64,000 nucleotides of DNA. Source: Blastococcus carthaginiensis. GTDB taxonomy: Bacteria > Actinomycetota > Actinomycetes > Mycobacteriales > Geodermatophilaceae. Numbering within the stretch: the stretch's first letter is position 1; every line of letters begins with the position of its first letter. The notes under the pieces are model-generated. The model made no database searches. It saw only the letters and a program-made list of their open reading frames with translations, and was not told where the DNA came from. Made by a program: the position numbers and the translations under genes. Shown here one piece after another: positions 1 through 9,093 of this stretch. The stretch spans positions 124,001 through 188,000 of the forward strand of contig NZ_JASNFN010000004.1 in the NCBI RefSeq assembly GCF_030731085.1, given 5' to 3'.

Positions 1-1
1 C

Positions 2-211
2 CGCGTCGGACTGGCGGCGGCCGAGCGGCTCGTCGACCAGCGGGAGGGAGGCCACCACCGCGGCGCGGACCGAGGCGCCGGTGTCCCACCGGGTGAGCTC
101 CCCGAAGAGCGCCCGCTCACCTGCCGTCTCCAGCGGCGCCGGGGTCAGGACCAGCACGTCGTCCTCCGGGCGGTCGGGATCTGCGGTCGGGGCCGGGCCG
201 GTGCGGGCCAC
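2..211 (-). CDS. N-terminal fragment of an unidentified protein (cut by window edge)
   Basis: An open frame on the minus strand runs from a GTG at 211-209 to the window edge without a stop. The first about 18 residues are Pro/Asp-rich and low in complexity. After them the reading looks protein-like (VLVLTPAPLETAGERALFGE, then a stretch on RWDTGASVRAAVVASLPLVD). A later GTG at 157-155 is an alternative start. It lies downstream of and on the same strand as the membrane protein gene ending at 294, so the two may be co-transcribed. I do not recognise the family; only about 70 residues are visible. Confidence 0.45.
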   Translation of the reverse strand, partial: MARTGPAPTADPDRPEDDVLVLTPAPLETAGERALFGELTRWDTGASVRAAVVASLPLVDEPLGRRQSDA

Positions 212-293
212 CGCCGGCGGCTCCCGCGGGCAGCCGACGACGACGCTACGTCATCGGTGCGACGGCTCCGTGGCGCGCGGAGCGGCTCCGGGT

Positions 294-1472
294 TCAGGCC
301 GGGACGGTCGTGGCGGCCGGCTCGTCCGCGGCGCGCCAGCGCGCCAGCCAGGCGCTGGTGGCCAGCGCGTCGACCGCCGCCCACAGCGCGGCGGACGTCA
401 CCGCCACGGGCAGCACCGACCACCAGTTCCACGGCGGCAGCAGCCCCAGCTGCGCCAGCGGGTAGGCGACGGCGTACACCGCCGCGGTGACGACCGGGCC
501 GGCCAGCCAGCCGGGGACCCGCCGGTCCACGGCGACGTCGACCAGCACCGCCCCCGCGATCAGCACCACCGGCAGCACCGACGGCGGGAAGTCCAGCGCC
601 ACCAGCCCGAGCCACATGAGCCCGCGGTAGCCGAGGTATCCCACGGCGACGAGCGTCGCCGTCCAGCGCAGGCCCACGACGCGGCGGGCGACGAGCAGCG
701 CCAGCAGGCCCGCGCAGACCAGCCACGCCGGGTGCACCCACGACGGCACCGGCAGCATGAACATCGCCGGCGACTGGCCCTGGGAGGCCGCGAAGTCCAG
801 CAGCGACGGCTCGGCCGTCGTCCGCCCGGCCTCGTAGGCCTCCAGCGACAGCACGCCGTACTCCTGGTGCTGGTTGGCGAAGAGCACGTTCTCGACGAAG
901 AACAGCCAGAGCCCCAGCGAGACGAGGTCGCGGGTGCGCCCCGGCGCGGCGTAGAGCCACCAGCCGCGCAGCGCGCCGGCCAGCATGATCGCCGTCCCCA
1001 GGTAGAGCAGCGCGTGGCTGGGGCTCCAGCTGGTGATGTCCAGCCCGTTGATCCGGTGGTTGACCAGGTCGACCGGGATGGCGATCAGGAAGGTGGCGGT
1101 GCCGACCTGCATCCACCGCAGCGCGCGGCGGTCCACGCCGTAGCCGGTGTAGCTGTGGAACAGCACCAGGGCGACGACGACCGCGGTGCCCACGGTGTTG
1201 AGCAGGTGCGGGGGCGCGAGGTCGTCGCGCAGCCACTTGAAGTGCCAGGAGACGTCCCAGGAGGAGCCCAGCATCTTCAGCAGGAACGCCGCCAGCCAGG
1301 CGGTGTAGATCCAGCGCAGCTCGGTCTGCTCGGCGGGCCGCCCGGGCCGTCCCGGGGTCATGTACGCGGCCCACAGCCACCGCACCAGGGCGATCGGGTG
1401 GGCCAGGCCGGCGCGGAGCGTGCCGGGCGCCTGGGGCACGGCGGTGGCGACGGGTGCGGGTGCAGAGGACAC
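294..1472 (-). CDS. Polytopic membrane protein of unknown function
   Basis: A 392-residue protein with about nine to ten hydrophobic segments spread over its length (for example around residues 55-70, 90-108, 120-138, 155-172, 240-262 and 280-345). It has a short Ala/Pro-rich N-terminus and a hydrophilic C-terminal tail. Family-like features are conserved-looking Trp/His patches between helices (SSWDVSWHFKW and a later NHRINGLDI stretch), but no catalytic motif I can name. It is an integral membrane protein by composition. Two overlapping open frames in the same interval are low-complexity shadows. The function is not recognised; the gene just inside the left edge may be its operon partner. 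Confidence 0.75.
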   Translation of the reverse strand: MSSAPAPVATAVPQAPGTLRAGLAHPIALVRWLWAAYMTPGRPGRPAEQTELRWIYTAWLAAFLLKMLGSSWDVSWHFKWLRDDLAPPHLLNTVGTAVVVALVLFHSYTGYGVDRRALRWMQVGTATFLIAIPVDLVNHRINGLDITSWSPSHALLYLGTAIMLAGALRGWWLYAAPGRTRDLVSLGLWLFFVENVLFANQHQEYGVLSLEAYEAGRTTAEPSLLDFAASQGQSPAMFMLPVPSWVHPAWLVCAGLLALLVARRVVGLRWTATLVAVGYLGYRGLMWLGLVALDFPPSVLPVVLIAGAVLVDVAVDRRVPGWLAGPVVTAAVYAVAYPLAQLGLLPPWNWWSVLPVAVTSAALWAAVDALATSAWLARWRAADEPAATTVPA

Positions 1473-1628
1473 GGGAGGGCTTCCTGACGGCGGGCGTTCG
1501 GGCGACCCTAACGGTCAGCCGCGCCGAATCCGAGCCCTTCGGGCCGCGCCGTCGCAGCCGCTGGGATGCGCGTCGACACGAGGGGTGATCGGGGCGGTCG
1601 TGGTGCGCGGTGCGTACTGTCGGGCGCC

Positions 1629-2276
<648 letters not shown>

Positions 2277-2361
2277 GCACGGCGACTCCCCCGGCGGGTC
2301 GCCCCGCGGCCTCCGGTATCGTTGTCGCGTTCCCCCGGGCCGCTGCGCCCGGGAGAAGCAC

Positions 2362-2435
2362 GGTGGGTGTAGCTCAGCTGGTAGAGCACCAGGTTGTGAT
2401 CCTGGGTGTCGCGGGTTCGAGCCCCGTCACTCACC
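2362..2435 (+). tRNA. tRNA-His (anticodon GTG)
   Basis: The cloverleaf can be drawn by eye. The acceptor arm 2363-2369 pairs with 2428-2434, with the histidine-specific extra G at 2362 facing C at 2435. The D arm (agctcagctggtagagc), anticodon loop with GTG and T arm (ggttcgagcc) are all present. No CCA is encoded. A hairpin terminator follows immediately. Confidence 0.95.
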
Positions 2436-2440
2436 CCGTC

Positions 2441-2482
2441 GCAGAAGGGCCCCGGTCAGGCGACTGACCGGGGCCCTTCTGC
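2441..2482 (+). terminator. Rho-independent-type hairpin after tRNA-His
   Basis: A perfect 19-bp inverted repeat (2441-2459 and 2464-2482) with a 4-nt loop starts 5 bases after the tRNA. There is no long U tract, as is common in high-GC actinobacteria. It probably ends the tRNA-His transcript. Confidence 0.85.
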
Positions 2483-2747
2483 GTTCCCGCGGCTGGACCG
2501 GCGTGGCCGGACACGGCGAGACGTTGTCCCGCAGCACGACTTCGCACGCCTCGGAATGTCCGGTGGCGGGACAACGCCAGGAGCGACACCCATGCGGAGC
2601 GGCGATGACGTGGCGGCGTGACGCCTCATGGACATCGAAGTCGTCGCCGGTCATCGACGACGACCGGATGCTGGGCGGGGCTCACCGGCTGGCCCTGCGT
2701 CGGTGCCCTCGGGCGGGCCGCCCCGGCCCAGCCCCAGGATGCGGCCG
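2483..2747. other. Intergenic stretch, no gene seen
   Basis: About 265 bases between the tRNA-His terminator and the ACT-domain gene. Several open frames cross it on both strands, but all are composition-driven and none begins after a good ribosome binding site or looks protein-like. I see no RNA gene here. Confidence 0.5.
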
Positions 2748-3026
2748 TCAGGCGATCGCGGCGAGTGCACCCGGCGCGCTGACGGCGACTGTCAGCACGC
2801 TGGGCAGCCGCTCCAGCCGGAGGGTCACGAGGTCCAGCTCGTGAGGCGTGGCAGACAGGTCCACGGTGACCGTCCACCGCCCCTGGTCGGCCTCCTCGGC
2901 TGCCAGGCGGGTGAATCCGTGGTTGCGCCCGGTCAGCATGGTGAGGACGCGCTGCAGTCCCAGCGCGTCGGTGACGACGACGCGCACCTTGGCCGCGCTG
3001 GGAACGAGATCGTGGTGGGTGGTCAT
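2748..3026 (-). CDS. ACT-domain-like small protein
   Basis: A 92-residue protein with an ACT-like pattern: a beta strand with VRVVVTDALGLQRVLTMLTG, a helix, then strand-rich RWTVTVDLSATPHELDLVTL and LPSVLTVAVS. It resembles the regulatory half of acetolactate synthase small subunits (IlvN/IlvM type), but it is single-domain and not beside ilvB or ilvC, so a role in amino-acid sensing is only inferred. The ATG at 3026 follows a clear ggagg five bases upstream on the minus strand. The last few residues are Ala-rich. Confidence 0.65.
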   Translation of the reverse strand: MTTHHDLVPSAAKVRVVVTDALGLQRVLTMLTGRNHGFTRLAAEEADQGRWTVTVDLSATPHELDLVTLRLERLPSVLTVAVSAPGALAAIA

Positions 3027-3158
3027 GGGTGCCTCCGGGCCGACGAAGCCCTGGTCAGCAGGGGAACGACCTCGACCGACGTGCTCTCGGACCCACCGGC
3101 GCGAGAGTCAGTCGCCGGCGAGCCCGCAGAGAATCCGGAACCCGACCACGCCGGCACG

Positions 3159-3401
3159 CTACCAGCGGCGGAGGAGCCCGCGAGCGGTGGCGGTGGCGGT
3201 GGCCACGGCAGCGGTCCGCCAATCGACGCCGAGCTTGGCGTAGACGTGCACGAGGTGGGATTTCACGGTCGCCTGACTGAGGAACAGTTGCTCGCTGATC
3301 TGCTGGTTGGACAACCCTTCGGCCACCAGCTGCAACAGCTCGACCTCACGGGGACTGAGCGTCTCGGCCGGCCTCCGCACCTGGTTCCGGCCGCCGAGCA
3401 C
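3159..3401 (-). pseudogene. LuxR/NarL-type HTH fragment, receiver domain missing
   Basis: The frame encodes a textbook LuxR-family C-terminal HTH: LSPREVELLQLVAEGLSNQQ, then an ISEQLFLSQATVKSHLVHVY helix and a KLGVDWRTAAV end. A NarL/FixJ response regulator would need about 120-140 more residues upstream, but the frame reaches only to a GTG at 3467 and the added residues are Pro-rich. The DUF6153 gene begins on the opposite strand at about 3458, overlapping that extension. I read it as a remnant whose 5' part was lost. A short stand-alone HTH protein from GTG 3401 cannot be excluded. Confidence 0.6.
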
Positions 3402-3457
3402 CGTGCCCGGCGGCCAGGGCTGCGGGCGTCGTAGCCTCGCTGAGAATGGGGGTGGGC

Positions 3458-3949
3458 ATGGCAGCACGAGGATGGACAGCGCTGCTGCTGCTGGCCGCCG
3501 TCTTCGCGATGCACGGTCTGCAGTGCACCGCCGCCACGACCGAGCACACGGCCGGCCACGGCGCGGCTCCGGTCGCCGCAGCCCCCGCCGGCCTGCTCGC
3601 GAGCGGTCCGCACCCGGGCCCGGTCAGCCGCGGCCTCGAGGCGCACACCGGCGTCCACGACGGAGACCCCACCAGCGCCCACGACACCGTTGCGACGATT
3701 GCCGCCGCCCCCCTGGCCGGCCTGCTCGCCGCGGGGCACGACAGCGCGCCGGCCGGAGCAGGCGCGCACCTGTGGTCCTTGTGCCTGGCGGTGCTCGCCG
3801 CCGGCCTCGCGGCGCTGGTCGCCCTGCTGCTGCCCCGCCTGCCGACACTGCTGCCGGCGGCGTGGGGGCGGCTGCGCGCGCACGCTCCCGCCGGCCTGGC
3901 GCCACCGCGCCCGCCGGACCTGCACTCCCTCTGCCTGCTGCGGATCTAG
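3458..3949 (+). CDS. DUF6153 family protein (metal-island partner)
   Basis: A 163-residue protein with an N-terminal hydrophobic signal/anchor (WTALLLLAAVFAMHGLQC). A long His/Ala/Gly-rich extracytoplasmic part follows, then one strong transmembrane segment (LCLAVLAAGLAALVALLLP) and the typical short C-terminus PPRPPDLHSLCLLRI. This architecture matches the actinobacterial DUF6153 family, often found next to DUF305 genes as here. The His-rich loop suggests metal handling, which is an inference. An in-frame ATG at 3446 is an alternative start; 3458 has a purine-rich stretch just upstream. Confidence 0.7.
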   Translation: MAARGWTALLLLAAVFAMHGLQCTAATTEHTAGHGAAPVAAAPAGLLASGPHPGPVSRGLEAHTGVHDGDPTSAHDTVATIAAAPLAGLLAAGHDSAPAGAGAHLWSLCLAVLAAGLAALVALLLPRLPTLLPAAWGRLRAHAPAGLAPPRPPDLHSLCLLRI

Positions 3950-4051
3950 GCCGACCGCCTTCACCGCCGGCGCCTCAGCCCCACGCTGGCCCGCCGGCGG
4001 TGTACGCGCACGCCCACCGGTCCACATCCGCAGCTCCAGGAGACATCCACC

Positions 4052-4675
4052 ATGACCCGCACCACCGCACGCCTGACCGGCCTCACCGCCGCCCTGCTCA
4101 CCGGCGCGCTCGTCCTCGCCGGCTGCGCCGATGACCCCGACGCCGCCGGGCACGGCTCGATGATGAGCGGCAGCTCCTCCCCGGCCGGCGCGTCGGCCGA
4201 GCAAGCCCAGTTCGACGACGCCGACGTCGCCTTCGCCCGCGAGATGATTCCGCACCATCGGCAGGCGATCGCCATGGCCGAGCTCGCCGAAGGCCGCGCC
4301 ACCGACCCTCGGGTGCTCGACCTGACCGCCCGCATCCAGGCCGCGCAGGACCCCGAGATCCAGACGCTGACCGGCTGGCTCGACCAGTGGGGCGCCGACC
4401 ACATGGACGGCATGGGTCACGATGGCATGGGTCACGGCGCGGGGATGATGTCCGAACGGGATATGCATGCGCTGATGAGCGCCGGCGGCACCGAGTTCGA
4501 CCGGCGTTTCCTCGAGCAGATGATCGTCCACCACACCGGCGCGGTGCAGATGGCCGAGACCCAGATCGCCGACGGGCGGGACGCCGACGCGATCGCCCTG
4601 GCCGAGGCCATCCGCGACAGCCAGTCCGCCGAGATCGCCGAGATGCAGCAGCTGCTCGCCAACCTCGGCAGCTGA
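4052..4675 (+). CDS. DUF305 lipoprotein (copper/metal-associated)
   Basis: A 207-residue secreted lipoprotein: signal peptide with lipobox LAGC (Cys25), then two DUF305 halves, each with a His pair in a helix (FAREMIPHHRQAI at His68-69 and MIVHHTGAVQMAE at His160-161). Between them is a Met/His-rich loop (residues 118-133, repeats of GMGH). DUF305 proteins are ferritin-like helical bundles commonly co-located with copper and silver resistance genes. Surface metal binding is therefore likely but not shown here. A good RBS (aggag) precedes the ATG. It is the middle gene of the DUF6153-DUF305-BNR series. Confidence 0.88.
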   Translation: MTRTTARLTGLTAALLTGALVLAGCADDPDAAGHGSMMSGSSSPAGASAEQAQFDDADVAFAREMIPHHRQAIAMAELAEGRATDPRVLDLTARIQAAQDPEIQTLTGWLDQWGADHMDGMGHDGMGHGAGMMSERDMHALMSAGGTEFDRRFLEQMIVHHTGAVQMAETQIADGRDADAIALAEAIRDSQSAEIAEMQQLLANLGS

Positions 4676-4754
4676 TCGACGCGGCGGGGCGGGCCTCCGT
4701 CCGTCCCGCCGCAGTCCCGAACTCGGCCACACCCACGCACACCTGGAGATCTCC

Positions 4755-5636
4755 ATGCGCGCACCGCGCTCCGCCTGTCGCGTCACCGTCACCACGGCCG
4801 CCCTCGGCCTGGTCCTGGTCGGCTGCTCCGCCGGCGGCCCGGCGCCGGCCGCCACCCCGACCGCCGCCCCGACCGCGGCGCAGGCCGGTGAGTTGCCGGC
4901 TGCGCACGTGCACGCTGTCGCGATCGACCCCGGCGACGGTGCGCTGCTGCTGGCCACCCACGACGGCCTCATCGCGGTCGGTGACGACGGTGCGCTGACC
5001 GCGTCCGGTCCGGTCATCGACCTCATGGGTTTCAGCGTCGCCGGCCACGACCACTACCTGGCCTCGGGCCACCCCGGGCCGGGTACCGACCTGCCCGACC
5101 CCGTGGGGTTGATCGAGTCCACCGACGGTGGCCGCACGTGGACGCCGCTGTCCCGGGCGGGCGAGTCCGACTTCCACGCCTTGACGCTGCTGCCCGACGG
5201 TGGCGCGCTGGGCTACGACGGTGCGCTGCGCCGCACGACCGACGGCACCACCTGGGAGCAGCTGGACATCCCGGCCGAGCCGCACACCCTCGCCGCCGCC
5301 CCGGACAGCGGCACCGCGCTGGCCACCACCGCGCAGGGGCTGCTGCGCTCGACCGACTCGGGCAGCACGTGGGCCCGGGTGGCCGGGGCGCCGGTGCTGC
5401 AGGTCGTCGCCTGGGCGGATGCCAGCACAGCAGCCGGGGTCGACCCGGCCGGTGTCGTCTGGACGAGCACCGACGACGCCCGCACGTGGCAGCGCGCCGC
5501 GGACCTCGGCGAGGCCCCGCACGCCATCGGGGCTGCTGTCGCCGCGGCTGGGCTGCGGGTGGCCGTGGTCACCGGCGAGGGGCTCGTCGAGTCCGTCGAT
5601 GGTGGGGCGACGTTCACCACGCTGCTCACCTCTTGA
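4755..5636 (+). CDS. F510_1955-type BNR-repeat lipoprotein
   Basis: A 293-residue lipoprotein (lipobox Cys24) with a Thr/Ala/Pro linker and about five sialidase-like BNR turns. Their Asp-box motifs are STDGGRTW (about 122-129), TTDGTTW, STDSGSTW, STDDARTW and SVDGGATF. Two His-containing motifs (HVHAVAIDP and GHDHYLASGHPG) are typical of the F510_1955 group, which accompanies DUF305 genes in copper islands. The fold should be a beta propeller. No sialidase catalytic residues are evident, so the glycosylhydrolase label in that family name is probably historical. A ggag RBS lies before the ATG. It is probably co-transcribed with the DUF305 gene 79 bases upstream. Confidence 0.75.
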   Translation: MRAPRSACRVTVTTAALGLVLVGCSAGGPAPAATPTAAPTAAQAGELPAAHVHAVAIDPGDGALLLATHDGLIAVGDDGALTASGPVIDLMGFSVAGHDHYLASGHPGPGTDLPDPVGLIESTDGGRTWTPLSRAGESDFHALTLLPDGGALGYDGALRRTTDGTTWEQLDIPAEPHTLAAAPDSGTALATTAQGLLRSTDSGSTWARVAGAPVLQVVAWADASTAAGVDPAGVVWTSTDDARTWQRAADLGEAPHAIGAAVAAAGLRVAVVTGEGLVESVDGGATFTTLLTS

Positions 5637-5724
5637 CACCACCGCAGGCCGGCCCACCGACCAGGGACGACGGCGCCCGCCCGGCGGCGTGCCGTCGTTC
5701 CTGCGGGACAGGCGGCGTCGTCCG

Positions 5725-6351
5725 TCAGCCGGTGGGGCAGTCGCGCAGTGCGGACCCACTGAACTCCGGAACGGGCCGAGCCTGGGCCTCCTCGACGGTC
5801 TCGGCCTCCCCGTTCTCCTCGATGTCCTCGATCAGCCACTCCATCTCGGCGATCTCCCGCTCCTGGGCGCGGATGATCTCGACGGCGAGCTGGCAGACGC
5901 GGACGTCGTCGATGTCGGCACGCTCGGAACGGGTGATGGCCATGGAGTGGTGCGGGATCATCGCCTGCATCCAGTCGACGTCGTCCACCGTGGCTTGGCT
6001 GCGGTCGAGGGCTATGCCCCCACCCAGCAGCAGGAGGCTCACCGCCACGATGGCGATGTTGCCCTTTACGTTCTTGTACATGTTCAGCATCCAGCCGAGC
6101 ATGACCAGCCCCATGGTGCCGCCCATGGTGAGCGCCATGAACACACGGCTCTCGCTGAACTGGACGTGGCTCCACTCCCACGTGCTCGCGAACATGGTCC
6201 AGTACATGACGACCACGGATGTGGTGATCATCGCCGCGAAGCGCAGGTACATCTTCGTCTCCATCTTGCGGTGACCGGATTCGTCGTGGTGGCCGGACTC
6301 CTCGCCGCCATGACCGCGCCGGTGCTCCTCGTTGCTGCTCTTCGTCGCCAT
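5725..6351 (-). CDS. Membrane-anchored DUF305 protein
   Basis: A 208-residue protein. A His/Glu-rich cytosolic N-terminus (HRRGHGGEESGHH) leads into three transmembrane helices (about 36-56, 70-92 and 98-115) and a C-terminal DUF305 half-domain with the His pair MIPHHSMAI (134-135). It resembles the DUF305 membrane subgroup found with heavy-metal efflux genes. The frame is open to 6507, but the upstream part is Arg/Pro junk. ATG 6351 has ggag 10 bases before it. It is convergent with the BNR lipoprotein and divergent from the ArsR gene. Confidence 0.8.
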   Translation of the reverse strand: MATKSSNEEHRRGHGGEESGHHDESGHRKMETKMYLRFAAMITTSVVVMYWTMFASTWEWSHVQFSESRVFMALTMGGTMGLVMLGWMLNMYKNVKGNIAIVAVSLLLLGGGIALDRSQATVDDVDWMQAMIPHHSMAITRSERADIDDVRVCQLAVEIIRAQEREIAEMEWLIEDIEENGEAETVEEAQARPVPEFSGSALRDCPTG

Positions 6352-6546
6352 GGGGGTGGTGCTCCGTTCTCTCGCCACCGGTGTCCGGAGGCCGGATGGG
6401 GATCGTCGTGCCGGTACGACGTGCCGGCGCCGCCTCGGACGTGCTGGTGCCCGGGGAGGCCTGCACGTCGGGCCGGGGGTTCGGTCAGCCCAGCGAGCCG
6501 GCGACATCGCGCAGCTTGTCGCCGACAGAACCCGCGGTACCCGTAG

Positions 6547-6558
6547 ACCCGTACGGGT
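6547..6558. promoter_or_regulatory. Candidate ArsR operator
   Basis: A perfect 12-bp palindrome (acccgtacgggt) lies 26 bases upstream of the ArsR start. A half-site copy (gtacccgt) sits just before it at about 6537-6544. Its position between the divergent DUF305 and ArsR genes fits autoregulation. That the site is bound is inference. Confidence 0.4.
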
Positions 6559-6584
6559 ATGAGCGCGTCGGAGGTGTTTTCTGG

Positions 6585-6965
6585 ATGTCCGAACCCACCC
6601 ACGCGCACCCGGTCGACCCCGAGCGGGTCGCCCACGCCCGGGCCCGGCTGCCCAGCCGTGACGACGCAGCCCGGCTGACCAGCGTGCTGAGCCTCATGGC
6701 CGATCCCACGCGCGCCCGGGTCCTGTTCGCACTCGACCTCGTGGAGGAACTCTGCGTGGGCGACCTCGCGCTGGCCCTGGAGGCCAATGAGGACGCCGTC
6801 GGGTACGCGCTGCGGCTGCTGCGCACGGCGGGGTTGGTGGTCAACCGGAAGGAGGGGCGCGTCGTGTACTACCGCCTCGCCGACGGCTTCCCCGAGCCGC
6901 TGCGCGAGCACTGCCTGCACCAGTTGATCAGCCTGACCGAAGCACCGGCGCCCGACGAGGGCTGA
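6585..6965 (+). CDS. ArsR/SmtB-family metal-type regulator
   Basis: A 126-residue winged-helix repressor. The HTH is clear (LSLMADPTRARVLFALDLVE, then a recognition helix around EDAVGYALRLLRTAGLV) and the wing is NRKEGRVVYYRLAD. The alpha-3 metal motif reads ELCVGDLA, so only the first cysteine (Cys57) of the classical ELCVCDLA pair is kept; Cys110 near the C-terminus could be a second ligand. The frame is open back to 6381, but ATG 6585 has ggagg 10 bases upstream. It is probably the regulator of the surrounding metal genes; which metal is unknown. Confidence 0.88.
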   Translation: MSEPTHAHPVDPERVAHARARLPSRDDAARLTSVLSLMADPTRARVLFALDLVEELCVGDLALALEANEDAVGYALRLLRTAGLVVNRKEGRVVYYRLADGFPEPLREHCLHQLISLTEAPAPDEG

Positions 6966-7077
6966 GCGCCAGGCGTCCCGGGCTCCGGCAGCGCTCGGTG
7001 GTGGGTCCAGTAGCGCTGCCCCGCGTGGTCCTCACCAGGCCGGCGACCGGCACCACGCTGGACGGACTACCTGACGG

Positions 7078-7812
7078 TCATGTGCCGAGGTAGACCGAAA
7101 TGGCACCGAACAGGGCGAAACCGGCAGTGAGGAAGACCGGCCCCAGCCGCGAGGTCTCACCCTCGTGGGCCTCGCTGATCATCTCCTCGACCACGACGGC
7201 GGTCAGCGCACCGCCGGTGAGGGCCAGCACGGACAGGGTGACGATCTCGGGAGCGTCTCGCAGGGCCCAGAAACCGATGGTGGCGCCGAGCAGGATCGGA
7301 ACGGTGAATCCTGCCGCCATGGCGATCCGCTTCTTCCGGCCGATGCCGGCGTTGCGCAGGGTGGCGACGGCGGCGAAGCCCTCCGGCACGTCGGCGGGCA
7401 CCTGGCCGACCGCCAGCAGAAGACCGAGCGCCGGGTCGACCACGGTGCCGGTCCCGATCATCACGCCGTCGCTGAAGAGGTCCATCGAGACCCCGGAGAA
7501 GATGGTGAGGGCTCCGGACTGCTTCTCGCCGCCGCCGGTCCGGGCCTGCACGTATCCGATCGACCGGTCGAGCCCGATGAAGGTGGCCCCACCGGCGACG
7601 AAGGCCAGCAGGGGAACCCAGGGCAGGCCGGCACTCAGCGCCTCGGGCATCAGCTCCAGGCCGACCACCGCCAGCACGATCCCTGCTGCCAGGTGCAGAG
7701 CGAGGCTCAGCGTGCGCTCGGAGACGCGGGAGACCTCGGCGAGCAGGCCTCCGGAGAAGTTGCCGGCCGCGGGCAGGGCAGCCAGGCCGAGGACGATCAG
7801 GAAGTCCGACAT
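7078..7812 (-). CDS. ZIP-family metal transporter
   Basis: A 244-residue polytopic membrane protein with eight hydrophobic segments and ZIP-type signatures: a helix with HLAAGIVLAVVGLELMPEA (His and Glu at the metal site) and a later helix GQVPADVPEGFAAVATLRNA. No His-rich cytosolic loop is present. It would move divalent metal such as zinc across the cytoplasmic membrane. ATG 7812 has ggagg directly upstream; an upstream in-frame TTG is less likely. It is convergent with the ArsR gene, so both could belong to one metal-response locus. Confidence 0.8.
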   Translation of the reverse strand: MSDFLIVLGLAALPAAGNFSGGLLAEVSRVSERTLSLALHLAAGIVLAVVGLELMPEALSAGLPWVPLLAFVAGGATFIGLDRSIGYVQARTGGGEKQSGALTIFSGVSMDLFSDGVMIGTGTVVDPALGLLLAVGQVPADVPEGFAAVATLRNAGIGRKKRIAMAAGFTVPILLGATIGFWALRDAPEIVTLSVLALTGGALTAVVVEEMISEAHEGETSRLGPVFLTAGFALFGAISVYLGT

Positions 7813-8071
7813 CCGCCCCTCCAACCACGCCGTGATCGGCGATCTTCGGCGGCGTTCTTTCCCGCACTACCGCGGTACCGCTGACCGCAACCGCGCCCTG
7901 GGGCCGGACATCGGCGCGGGCCCCGGCAGCGCGGCTCGGCGCGCCGCGGCCTCCGAGGGCTACGAGCCCCCGGCTCGCCGGCCGGCCCACGACCCACCCG
8001 GCGGCGTGCGCCGATCGCCCGGTCCGGTGCCGTCGAGGCCGCCGTGCCCGCAGCCCGCAGGGCGGGTGAGG

Positions 8072-8989
8072 TCATCGCCCGCGGCGTGGCGGGTCCCAGC
8101 GCCGCTGGTCCTGGTGGTGGTCGTCCGCGTACCGCCGCAGCACCTCCGCCGCGGACTGGCCGGTGCCCAGGAACTGCTCGTCGATGATGCGGGCGAGGTC
8201 CCCGAGGGCGGTGTCGAGGACCTCGGCCGCGACCCGGACGTCCTGCCGGGGGGCAGCTCGTCCGGCGGCGACCAGATCGACCGCGACCCCCAGCTGCGCC
8301 GGCAGCGAGGCATCGGTGCTGCCCTCGCGGAAGTAGTAGGTCTCGGCGTACTCGGTGAGGTCGACGCGGGCCTGCACCACCTGGGCCGACAGGCCGTCGA
8401 GCAGGGTCGCCGCCGACGCGGAGCCGGGGTCGTCCAGCAGTCCGGCGGTGGCCGAGCGGCGCAGCAGCGACAGCCGGACGGCGAGGCTGCGCCGACGGAT
8501 CAGCGCCGGGTAGACCTGCAGCACCCAGGTCACGGACGCGGTGAGCAGCGCGAAACCGAACACGGCTTGCAGCGGCACCGCGATTCTCAGCCACGCTGCG
8601 GTCGGCAGCACATCACCGAACCCGAGGGTGGCCACGGTGACCATCGAGACGTAGACGGCATCCAGCACACCACCGCGCTCGGCCCGGTCCAGCGAGGAGC
8701 TGAACGCGAAACCCTCCGGCAGGTGCGGCGCGTAGAGCAACGCACCGCCGAGAACGAGGAGCAGCAGCCACACGGCGATCACCCCCGCCAGTGCCAGCGG
8801 ACCGGTCAGGATGCCCGAGGCGCCGGCTCGCCGTCGCCGGCGGCCCAGGCGCCAGACCAGGCGCATGACGTGGGAACTGAGGTCTCCCTGCCCGCTCGGA
8901 TACCACAGCGTGCGGAAGATGTCCCGCAGCGTCAGGACCGTCACCGCCGCTCCGGCGACCGTCACCAGCCAGCCCAGCCATCCCGCCAT
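8072..8989 (-). CDS. Two-pore-helix potassium channel-like protein
   Basis: A 305-residue protein. An N-terminal hydrophobic helix (about 4-22) and a strong helix at about 66-86 are followed by a pore loop with the filter-like TLGFGD (121-126), then another helix (about 137-157) and a long helical cytosolic domain. The filter is TLGFGD rather than TVGYGD, as in several bacterial ion channel family members. The open frame extends 30 codons upstream, but ATG 8989 starts directly before the first membrane helix. It is divergent from the SulP gene across a region containing a palindrome. Confidence 0.72.
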   Translation of the reverse strand: MAGWLGWLVTVAGAAVTVLTLRDIFRTLWYPSGQGDLSSHVMRLVWRLGRRRRRAGASGILTGPLALAGVIAVWLLLLVLGGALLYAPHLPEGFAFSSSLDRAERGGVLDAVYVSMVTVATLGFGDVLPTAAWLRIAVPLQAVFGFALLTASVTWVLQVYPALIRRRSLAVRLSLLRRSATAGLLDDPGSASAATLLDGLSAQVVQARVDLTEYAETYYFREGSTDASLPAQLGVAVDLVAAGRAAPRQDVRVAAEVLDTALGDLARIIDEQFLGTGQSAAEVLRRYADDHHQDQRRWDPPRRGR

Positions 8990-9079
8990 CGTCCCGAGCC
9001 TGGCAGAGCAGGACCCGTTCCGCCGTGCGTGGGCACAGGTCCCGGCAGCGGAGCGGGTGACGAAGGACTCACCGGTCAA

Positions 9080-9093
9080 CCCTCACGTGAGGG
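9080..9093. promoter_or_regulatory. 14-bp palindrome, candidate MerR operator
   Basis: A perfect palindrome ccctcacgtgaggg lies in the 292-base gap between the divergent K+ channel-like gene and SulP-MerR. MerR-type operators in actinobacteria often have this kind of dyad. No other gene is seen in the gap. Confidence 0.4.
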
